A DNA stretch of 6,659 bases from an uncultured Bacteroidales bacterium (lineage in GTDB: Bacteria; Bacteroidota; Bacteroidia; Bacteroidales; WCHB1-69). Position 1 is the first letter of the stretch; each line of letters opens with the position of its first letter. The notes under the pieces were generated by a model, which searched no databases, was not told the DNA's origin, and saw only the letters and a program-made list of their open reading frames with translations. Of the stretch, positions 1 to 5,126 are shown piece after piece. Made by a program: the position numbers and the translations under genes. The stretch spans positions 1 to 6,659 of the forward strand of contig CALAVA010000203.1 of the NCBI GenBank assembly GCA_937892025.1. Direction: 5' to 3'.

Positions 1-215
1 GAAATACCCAAACCCAAAATCTGGTTACCAGCTACATTAATAACCCACCCTTTGGCCGCATCGGCACAAGCCGCACGCAAAGTAATCTTGTCATTCACAG
101 TCCAATTACTTAATTTGATGTTGTGGTTGTACGTTTCCCAGCCCTCATAAAAGTTTTGAGCTTTTGAAAAACCGATGGCAAGGAAAAGCATAAATAATAA
201 ACTTACCTTTTTCAT
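1..215 (-). CDS. Secreted protein, N-terminal fragment (runs off left edge)
   Basis: An open frame starts with ATG at 215 and continues to the window edge without a stop, giving 71 visible residues. The first 19 residues (MKKVSLLFMLFLAIGFSKA) form a standard signal peptide with a likely cleavage at A19, before QNFYEGWETY. There is no lipobox cysteine, so the protein is probably exported to the periplasm, outer membrane or outside the cell. The start of the mature region, with FYEGW followed by SNWTV, faintly recalls choice-of-anchor J or cleaved-adhesin domains of secreted Bacteroidota proteins. This is too little to assign a function. A possible TAnnTTTG promoter element lies 54 bp upstream. 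The terminator of the preceding metal operon lies further upstream at 391-425, so this gene is probably transcribed separately. Confidence 0.75.
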   Translation of the reverse strand, partial: MKKVSLLFMLFLAIGFSKAQNFYEGWETYNHNIKLSNWTVNDKITLRAACADAAKGWVINVAGNQILGLGI

Positions 216-268
216 ACTTTTGAAATTTAGTTATTTGAATTATGATATTTCCAATACAAAAAGATTTG

Positions 269-276
269 CAAAAATA
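269..276 (-). promoter_or_regulatory. Possible Bacteroidota -7 promoter element
   Basis: On the minus strand the sequence reads TATTTTTG, an exact match to the Bacteroidota -7 consensus TAnnTTTG, 54 bp before the ATG at 215. No good TTTG -33 element sits 19-21 bp upstream, and the region is AT-rich, so a chance match is possible. It is well placed to drive the left-edge secreted gene after the terminator at 391-425. Confidence 0.35.
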
Positions 277-390
277 CAATTTTTACCTATTGCCGAATTA
301 AAAAAAGCAAAAAATCTCCAAGTATAAGTTTTCCACTTTTCCCTTGTCAATTGGGGACAAAACCACCTTATTGGTGAAATGTTTTTGTCA

Positions 391-425
391 AAAACAAAAA
401 GCCTCTACTTAAATAGCAGAGGCTT
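391..425 (-). terminator. Rho-independent terminator of the metal operon
   Basis: On the minus strand AAGCCTCT pairs perfectly with AGAGGCTT (418-425 with 399-406). Further pairing follows inside the stem after one mismatch, with a short AT loop. It is followed directly by TTTTTGTTTT (down to about 391). The hairpin begins 22 bp after the stop codon of the HMA gene at 447, the expected position for ending that operon. On the plus strand no T-run follows, so it acts in one direction. Confidence 0.85.
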
Positions 426-446
426 AAAGCAATAAGGCTTTTAGGC

Positions 447-800
447 TTATTTTTTGTCTGTCGTGCATTTTACTCCAGACGAATTATTCTTTTGGCAACA
501 CGATGGTGTTTGGGCTGTATAACCCAATTTTTGAATAGCCTTTTGCAAGTTTTCTGCTGTGTTTTTTTGAGGATTGTAAACAATAGTTACTTGTGAGGTT
601 TGCAAATCCACATTCACATCTTTTACACCTTTTTCGTAAGCGATATGGCTTTCTATCTTGTTTTTGCAAGACATACAAGTTGCATTTACTTGAAAAACAA
701 CAGTTTTAAATTTATTCTGTTTGTTTTCTGTTGTTTGGGCAGCCAAGATGGTCAAGGATATCAAACAAGTCATTGTGATTAAAAACTTTACTTTTTTCAT
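447..800 (-). CDS. Secreted heavy-metal-associated (HMA) domain protein, putative periplasmic metal binder
   Basis: This 117-residue protein has a signal peptide (residues 1-21, ending TILAA) followed by one HMA domain (about 33-96). The metal-binding loop reads TCMSCKNKIES, with the CxxC cysteines at C42 and C45. The rest fits the ferredoxin-like fold: GVKDVNVDLQTSQVTIVY (strand-turn-strand), then ENLQKAIQKLGYTA. HMA domains of this type bind Cu(I) or similar soft metals and pass them between proteins. The signal peptide puts this one in the periplasm rather than the cytosol, unlike CopZ. The C-terminal tail adds a Cys pair (C101, C102) and C112, possible extra ligands. It is the last gene of the operon, 34 bp after the TonB receptor gene and followed by a strong terminator. 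Copper is the likeliest ligand, but zinc, mercury or cadmium are not excluded. Confidence 0.85.
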   Translation of the reverse strand: MKKVKFLITMTCLISLTILAAQTTENKQNKFKTVVFQVNATCMSCKNKIESHIAYEKGVKDVNVDLQTSQVTIVYNPQKNTAENLQKAIQKLGYTAQTPSCCQKNNSSGVKCTTDKK

Positions 801-834
801 GATTATTATTTTTTTGTTATACTTATTTTGTTGA

Positions 835-3048
835 TTATAAATCTTTTAAAACATATCGAGCACCTATATAGACCATTGCTCCTGTTATGGGAGCATAAAC
901 GACTGAGGCATCAAAATAGTTGCCAAAAGGATTTTGGGCATCTACAATAGGAGTTTTTTGCGTATAGTTGGTCATATTTTCTGCACCAAGATAGACTTCC
1001 CAAGATTTGAATTTTTTAGAAATTTGTGCATTCATTGTCAGAAAAGTTGGCGAATAGGTACCCCAACGCAAGTTTTCTGGCAACGAAGAATCGTCTGGCA
1101 AGCGAGATTTGCCATGCAACTGCAAAGTAACATTAAACTTCCAACGTTCAAATTTAGTAGCATAATTTAAATTTAAAATAGCCTTATGCCTACTTTGTAA
1201 CGGTATTTCTCTCAATTTATTATCTTGGGTTTCTACCGTATAATTAAAACGATAGGCTAACATAATCTCAAAGCGTTTTAAAGGCGACAAGGTCAAATCT
1301 ACTTGAGCCGCATGAGCGTATGATTTTCCGTGTAGATTATAAAAATAGACAATTTGGGGATTTCTATCAATATCCACAATCACTTGATTTTGGAAAGTGG
1401 TATAAAAATAATCTACACTAAAAGAAGACTCATTGCCATTAATTTTGAAAGTTTGTGTAAAACTTGCCCCCATATTATAGGCTTCTTCTATTTTTAGATT
1501 TTCTTCCACCACAAACTGCCTTACACTTGCCATTAAAGCCGTATTTTCAATATATATATTAGCAGAGCGATAGCCTTTCCCTATTGACAGACGCAAGGAG
1601 GAATTTTTTGCCATTTGCCATTTACAATGCAAACGAGGTGTCCACAATAAACCAAAAACGGTGTTGTAATCCAATCTGAAACCCGCAACGGCAATAAATT
1701 TTTCGTCAAGGATAAAACTATATTGTCCAAAAATACCCGGCACTATTTCCGTTCTTTGCAAACTATTATTTTCAAATTGTTCGTTGATGTCGTCTATTTG
1801 AAAACTCATTCCGGCATCTATTTTATGTCTATTTTTTTTGTCAAGAAAATTTTCATAAAAAGCATTGGCATAAGCACTTATTTGTCTGGCTTTATAATCT
1901 CTAAAACCATAAAAGGCCTTGTAATCGTTAAAGGTAAAAGCGGCTATTGTTCCGATACTTTCATTTTCTCCATTGAGCAGAATGCCATTTTTGGCGATAA
2001 GATTGACTTTATGGTTGTCCACCCCTAATCCGTAGGCTGTGCTATCTCTTGTTTGCCCACGCTTGAAAGCCATTTGTCCACCAAGACGAGTGTCATAAAG
2101 ATAACTGGCCATTATTCTTCCCTCCATCTTTTGTGGTACATCATAATCCCAGCGGTTCATTACATTCACTTGAGTATTCAAAGGTACATCGGTGAAACCA
2201 TCATGATTGTGGTCAAGTTTTATCGCTTGATTTTCAACATGGGCTAACAACATAGTTTGAGCCTGTTCATTGACTTCAAAATTTGCATTGGCATTCACCT
2301 CTGTTTTTAACATGGAATTGAGAAACATATTGAGAAACAATTTTTCTGTTGATGTTTCTGGTTTTTTATAGCCTATATCAATTTGTCCTGTAATAGATTC
2401 ATATCCATTGATGACCGATGAAGTGCCTTTGGAAATGCTAATAGACTCCATCCAAGCTCCCGGCACATACATTAAGCCAAAAGGGATAGACATAGCACGT
2501 ATATAGGGTGTATTTTCTAACATCATCTGACTATATATGCCTGCCAAACCCAACATTTGTATCTGTTTGGCACCACTGACAGCATCAGTATAAGAAACAT
2601 CTACGGAGGCCGTGCTTTCAAAACTTTCTGACAAATTGCAACAAGCCGCCCTTCGCAAACCTTCTGTCGTTATCACTTGCGTAAGAATGGGTTTGGAAGA
2701 AATATAAACCCCATCCATAGATGAAACCGTTACAGCCTGCAACTCTTGAGAAGAAGTTAAGACTATCTTTATGTGATTGTCTTTGCTATCAATGGTCAAA
2801 GTATCTTTTTGAAATCCTACATAACGCACCACAAGTTGGTTTGTTGTTAGCACTTTGGATAGCGAAAAATTACCCTTTTCATCTGTGGTTGTGCCAACAG
2901 AAGTCCCCAACCACAACAAATTGACTCCCTCTAAAGGACTCTCACCCTCTGAACTTAGCCCATATACACTACCTGTCAGCGTCTGCGAACACAGAATTGA
3001 TGCTGATAAAAAGCACAATAACAATATATAAACTTTTTTTACACACAT
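835..3048 (-). CDS. TonB-dependent outer-membrane receptor, putative copper/metal transporter
   Basis: This 737-residue outer-membrane receptor has a signal peptide (about 1-21), a carboxypeptidase-regulatory-like beta-sandwich (about 24-100, with EGVNLLWLGTSVGTTTDEKG) and a TonB-box-like segment near ELQAVTVSS (102-110). A plug domain (about 115-228) and a C-terminal beta-barrel ending in YIGARYVLKDL follow. Such receptors import ligands across the outer membrane using energy from TonB-ExbBD. The plug has an unusual Cys pair (C136, C137, in RRAACCNLSESFE) and several methionines (165, 175, 176, 186, 193, 200), both plausible soft-metal ligands. Residues 279-287 (DHNHDGFTD) look like an EF-hand-type calcium loop. 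The length is normal for a TonB receptor lacking the longer SusC form. It lies between a Cys-rich secreted protein gene and an HMA gene, which points to metal rather than glycan or siderophore uptake. Family call firm; substrate inferred. Confidence 0.9.
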   Translation of the reverse strand: MCVKKVYILLLCFLSASILCSQTLTGSVYGLSSEGESPLEGVNLLWLGTSVGTTTDEKGNFSLSKVLTTNQLVVRYVGFQKDTLTIDSKDNHIKIVLTSSQELQAVTVSSMDGVYISSKPILTQVITTEGLRRAACCNLSESFESTASVDVSYTDAVSGAKQIQMLGLAGIYSQMMLENTPYIRAMSIPFGLMYVPGAWMESISISKGTSSVINGYESITGQIDIGYKKPETSTEKLFLNMFLNSMLKTEVNANANFEVNEQAQTMLLAHVENQAIKLDHNHDGFTDVPLNTQVNVMNRWDYDVPQKMEGRIMASYLYDTRLGGQMAFKRGQTRDSTAYGLGVDNHKVNLIAKNGILLNGENESIGTIAAFTFNDYKAFYGFRDYKARQISAYANAFYENFLDKKNRHKIDAGMSFQIDDINEQFENNSLQRTEIVPGIFGQYSFILDEKFIAVAGFRLDYNTVFGLLWTPRLHCKWQMAKNSSLRLSIGKGYRSANIYIENTALMASVRQFVVEENLKIEEAYNMGASFTQTFKINGNESSFSVDYFYTTFQNQVIVDIDRNPQIVYFYNLHGKSYAHAAQVDLTLSPLKRFEIMLAYRFNYTVETQDNKLREIPLQSRHKAILNLNYATKFERWKFNVTLQLHGKSRLPDDSSLPENLRWGTYSPTFLTMNAQISKKFKSWEVYLGAENMTNYTQKTPIVDAQNPFGNYFDASVVYAPITGAMVYIGARYVLKDL

Positions 3049-3081
3049 TTTTCTTTTTTTTATTTTACATTAAACAAAGCA

Positions 3082-3122
3082 ATTATGGTGATTTGTTGTA
3101 CTCACCTTAAAAAGACCATAAT
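3082..3122 (-). repeat. Nested, mutually exclusive inverted repeats in the leader of the TonB receptor gene
   Basis: ATTATGGT (3082-3089) and ACCATAAT (3115-3122) form a perfect 8-bp inverted repeat with a 25-base spacer. A 5-bp pair, GGTGA (3087-3091) and TCACC (3102-3106), uses the same GGT bases, so the two stems cannot form together. They lie 34-74 bp upstream of the receptor start. This could be a regulatory RNA switch or an operator, or it could be chance in a short AT-rich spacer. Confidence 0.4.
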
Positions 3123-3128
3123 ACAAGG

Positions 3129-3171
3129 GTGAAAAGATTTGCTCCGACATCGGGCAATAAAATCTTTTCAC
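3129..3171 (-). repeat. Long perfect hairpin between the Cys-rich gene and the TonB receptor gene
   Basis: GTGAAAAGATTT (3129-3140) pairs perfectly with AAATCTTTTCAC (3160-3171), a 12-bp stem. Inside it GC-CCG pairs with CGG-GC around an ACAT loop, with one bulged base. It begins 27 bp after the stop of the upstream gene. No T-run follows on either strand, so it is not a classic Rho-independent terminator. It could protect the 3' end of a processed mRNA, attenuate transcription into the receptor gene, or be a dispersed intergenic palindrome. Confidence 0.7.
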
Positions 3172-3197
3172 ACTATTGTTGCAGAAAAATGTGTCAA

Positions 3198-3737
3198 TTA
3201 TGCGTAAAAAACAAATTGATGAATCAAAGAGCGAAATATTTTAGAATCAAATGGTGGAGGCGAAAATGCTTTTGGCAATCGCCACGCCAAATCCGAATTG
3301 ATTGGCAACAAATGTAAGTTTAGAAAATCGGCTCTACAACACAAGATGGATGTATAAAGATAAGGAATCTCTAAACCCATTTTCCAAGAGAAATAAAAAT
3401 CACTGATTTTATAGATTTTAACAACAGAAGAACAACATTTCTGTTTCGTAAAAGCATCTAACAAGTATTGTACCCAATTTTCGTTGCAACAATTTGTCGA
3501 ACAATTTTGTGTATCATTTTTTTTGCAGCAAACACCAATATTTTCTCCATTTTTTTTAGAACAACAAGCGTCTTTTTGCTCGTTCCCCGTTTGTGAGACT
3601 ATATAGGATAGCACAGAACAAGTTGCTGAACGGCATACTCCACAAGTGTTTACTTGCACGCAAAAGCCTATGCTGTAAAACAAAAGCAAACCTGCTAAAC
3701 AAACAAATCCAATATTCCTAAAAAATTTTAAAACCAT
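3198..3737 (-). CDS. Cys-rich secreted protein, HYC_CC_PP-like family
   Basis: This 179-residue protein has an N-terminal hydrophobic stretch (about 8-26) acting as a signal peptide or anchor. It carries 16 cysteines, many in pairs (C58-59, C70-71, C83-84, C101-102, C133-134), plus CGVC at 32-35. Its layout recalls the Bacteroidota HYC_CC_PP proteins: an early x-x-C-G motif (here NTCG replaces HYCG), a central CC followed by VKIYKISDFYF, and a C-terminal proline cluster (SPPPF, 159-163) before a hydrophobic end. Those proteins are usually around 140 residues; this one is longer because of a Cys-rich insert (about 50-85). Such genes often precede a TonB receptor and HMA gene, as here. The role is unknown; periplasmic binding of a soft metal is a fair inference. 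The ATG at 3737 is the only reasonable start and lies just after a good promoter. Confidence 0.7.
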   Translation of the reverse strand: MVLKFFRNIGFVCLAGLLLFYSIGFCVQVNTCGVCRSATCSVLSYIVSQTGNEQKDACCSKKNGENIGVCCKKNDTQNCSTNCCNENWVQYLLDAFTKQKCCSSVVKIYKISDFYFSWKMGLEIPYLYTSILCCRADFLNLHLLPINSDLAWRLPKAFSPPPFDSKIFRSLIHQFVFYA

Positions 3738-3749
3738 ATTTTTAAATCA

Positions 3750-3782
3750 CAAACATACATTTTTTTGAAAACCTTACTCAAA
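3750..3782 (-). promoter_or_regulatory. Bacteroidota-type promoter of the metal operon
   Basis: On the minus strand TATGTTTG (3750-3757) matches the -7 consensus TAnnTTTG, and TTTG (3779-3782) supplies the -33 element with a 21-base spacer. Both elements and the spacing fit the Bacteroidota sigma-ABfr promoter. The ATG at 3737 follows only 12 bases after the -7 element, so the mRNA would have a very short 5' leader. It would drive the Cys-rich protein, TonB receptor and HMA genes. Confidence 0.65.
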
Positions 3783-3802
3783 ACAATATGTCCTATTTCC
3801 CT

Positions 3803-3822
3803 CTTATTTTAATAAAAATAAG
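3803..3822. repeat. AT-rich perfect hairpin downstream of the DGR-like lipoprotein gene
   Basis: CTTATTTT (3803-3810) and AAAATAAG (3815-3822) form an 8-bp perfect stem with a 4-base loop, 40 bp past the lipoprotein stop. The stem is weak (two G-C pairs) and no T-run follows on either strand, so it would make a poor terminator. Its size and place recall the hairpin that follows the variable region in the Bordetella phage DGR, but that one is GC-rich and closer to its variable region. Confidence 0.45.
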
Positions 3823-3862
3823 CAGCCACTTACGCTGTTCTCTCCTGTCCTGCAAGGGAGAA

Positions 3863-4987
3863 TTACTCGGCAGAGCGGACGAGGCGGACAGATCGACCGT
3901 AGTAGCGGTAGTAGTCGGTGGCGTTCACATCCCCGCTGAGGAAGTACAAGTAGTACGCATAGTAGCTACTGTGGTACGTGGCCGACCAGTAGCCGCCGCC
4001 GGAACCAACGTTGTAGACCGAAGTACCGTAGCGGTAGCCGGCGGCGGGAAGGAATACACAACCTGCATTCTCCAAAGTAGTCCATTGGGCGGAAGTGATG
4101 ACATTGGTGGTATAGGAGGCACCAGTAGTGTTGGTACTATTCAAATTATAGGTAGATGTACTCCAACTATCAGGAACAAGTATGAGACCTGCCACACCAT
4201 TCACCGTAGCCTTGGCATAACGTATGCCTGAAGATGTTGTACGGCTGTTTATAAGATAATTCCACTCATCTTTTGTGAGAGTACGCCATGTGCCGGGTGC
4301 ATCGGTAGTTTGGGTCTTGGAATTGTAAATTTCGTTATAAACGCCCCAATCGTAGTTTGTACCCGAAATGTTATTAGTGCCATTGCCATAGTCACTGTTT
4401 GTTGTGCTTGTCATGTATGGATATTTACTGTTGTATCCGCTTGTTCCCCAACCAAAGAGGTCTATCCAGCCACTATACGTGGAAGAAATATTCTCATTAT
4501 TGGCTCCAATGGTATCCCACTGGTTGGGTGCGAAACGCCATGTCCCCTCCGCAGTGCCACCACCTGCTACGGTGTGCGTGGTGGCTGAATTACCGCCATT
4601 AGTTGCACTCCACTGCAAATTGCCGGGAGAAAACAACACTTTTGTCGTATTTGAAACAGAAAATTCTTCTTGTACAGGGTCATCTCCACCGCCACCGGGT
4701 TCATCGCCACCACCGCCTGACGCTTTTTCAAAAATGGCTGTATAGCTTGCATCCTTTTTCACTACTATAGTACGCTGATTGTCAGTGTTATCATCGTCCC
4801 ATTTTGTGAATTTATAACCCGCTTTTGGGCTTGCTTTTATTTCTATTTCTGTGCCTTTGGCAAAAGTGCCACCGCCTATTACACTACCCCATTCTTCATT
4901 GTTACTTTTAACTGTTATCGTAAACTCCTTTTTGCAAGCCGTAAAAACCAATAAACTTGCCAGCATTAAAAAAAATACTTTCTTCAT
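3863..4987 (-). CDS. Lipoprotein with InlB-type repeat and C-type-lectin-like DGR-target C-terminal domain
   Basis: This 374-residue protein starts with a lipoprotein signal (residues 1-17) and a lipobox ending FTAC, giving lipidated C18. The following KKE is not the acidic export signal of surface lipoproteins, so surface display is uncertain. Residues 22-88 match the divergent InlB B-repeat (GYKFTKWDDDNTDNQ). A linker with two GGGGD(E/D)P units spans 91-104. Residues 108-374 resemble the major-paralogous (FISUMP-like), formylglycine-enzyme/C-type-lectin-like domains of Bacteroidota: FSPGNLQWSA, FGWGTSGYN, TWRTLTKDEWNYL, GVAGLILVPDSW, GCVFLPAAGYR. The Tyr-rich end (GYWSATYHSSYY to GRSVRLVR) looks like the variable region of diversity-generating retroelement targets, where it forms a binding surface. 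No reverse transcriptase gene is adjacent. The expected role is binding a variable ligand at the cell envelope. Domain calls good; DGR status inferred. Confidence 0.85.
   Translation of the reverse strand: MKKVFFLMLASLLVFTACKKEFTITVKSNNEEWGSVIGGGTFAKGTEIEIKASPKAGYKFTKWDDDNTDNQRTIVVKKDASYTAIFEKASGGGGDEPGGGGDDPVQEEFSVSNTTKVLFSPGNLQWSATNGGNSATTHTVAGGGTAEGTWRFAPNQWDTIGANNENISSTYSGWIDLFGWGTSGYNSKYPYMTSTTNSDYGNGTNNISGTNYDWGVYNEIYNSKTQTTDAPGTWRTLTKDEWNYLINSRTTSSGIRYAKATVNGVAGLILVPDSWSTSTYNLNSTNTTGASYTTNVITSAQWTTLENAGCVFLPAAGYRYGTSVYNVGSGGGYWSATYHSSYYAYYLYFLSGDVNATDYYRYYGRSVRLVRSAE
3893..4030 (-). other. Putative DGR variable region (VR)
   Basis: These bases encode residues 320-365, the end of the lectin-like domain. 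In residues 333-363 eleven of 31 codons are Tyr (ten TAC, one TAT). Most variable-looking codons are TAC, CAC, GAC, AGC, ACC, GCC or CGC, each reachable from AAC by changing only its adenines. The frame between them (YW, the G-x-V turn, GRSVRLVR) looks constant, as expected where a template repeat matches. The exact limits cannot be set without the template repeat; GRSVRLVR at the 3' end would be the invariant homing end. Confidence 0.55.
4676..4717 (-). repeat. Tandem heptad repeat in the Gly-rich linker
   Basis: Two 21-bp units encode GGGGDEP and GGGGDDP (residues 91-104), joining the InlB-type repeat to the lectin-like domain. At DNA level the copies differ at several third-codon positions, so the duplication is not fresh. 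The linker should be flexible and could change length by slippage. Confidence 0.75.
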
Positions 4988-5096
4988 TTTGATTATTAAT
5001 TATTCAGTATTTTTCTTATTCCTAATTTTTTATCATCTGAAACTCTGTTTACTCTTTTTATTTTCAAGTAACAAAAAATAAACCTTTTACACGAGT

Positions 5097-5126
5097 TTGG
5101 TATTACATGCCGAAATGTAATACCAA
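5097..5126 (-). repeat. Perfect 12-bp palindrome overlapping the uppP stop codon; possible transcript end
   Basis: TTGGTATTACAT (5097-5108) and ATGTAATACCAA (5115-5126) pair perfectly around a 6-base GCCGAA loop. The TAA stop of uppP (5103-5105) lies inside one arm. On the minus strand the nearest T-run (TTTATTTTTTG) begins about 16 bases after the stem, too far for a standard terminator. It may still act as the transcript end or a 3' stabiliser between uppP and the lipoprotein gene. Confidence 0.65.

Noticed and set aside
381..395. Small palindrome GTTTTTG/CAAAAAC
   Set aside because: It is an AT-rich repeat overlapping the T-run of the operon terminator, and likely to be chance.
1723..2028. 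A 101-codon plus-strand frame inside the TonB receptor gene
   Set aside because: It is antisense to a well-supported barrel region and has no family features.
2989..3048. Lipobox-like SILC at the receptor N-terminus
   Set aside because: The residue before the Cys is Leu, which signal peptidase II does not favour, and TonB receptors are not usually lipoproteins.
3788..4231. A 147-codon open frame on the plus strand opposite the lipoprotein C-terminus
   Set aside because: It is the shadow of GC-rich NNC codons in the real gene. Its Val/Gly/Ala-rich product lacks any domain, and the minus-strand frame has clear domains and a lipobox.
4404..4745. A 113-codon plus-strand frame rich in Ser and Pro
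   Set aside because: It is antisense to the lipoprotein gene; the SSPPPP stretch is the reverse of the Gly linker.
5050..5080. Possible promoter for the lipoprotein gene (TATTTTTTG on the minus strand)
   Set aside because: The spacing inside the -7 element is one base too long and there is no -33 TTTG at the right distance.
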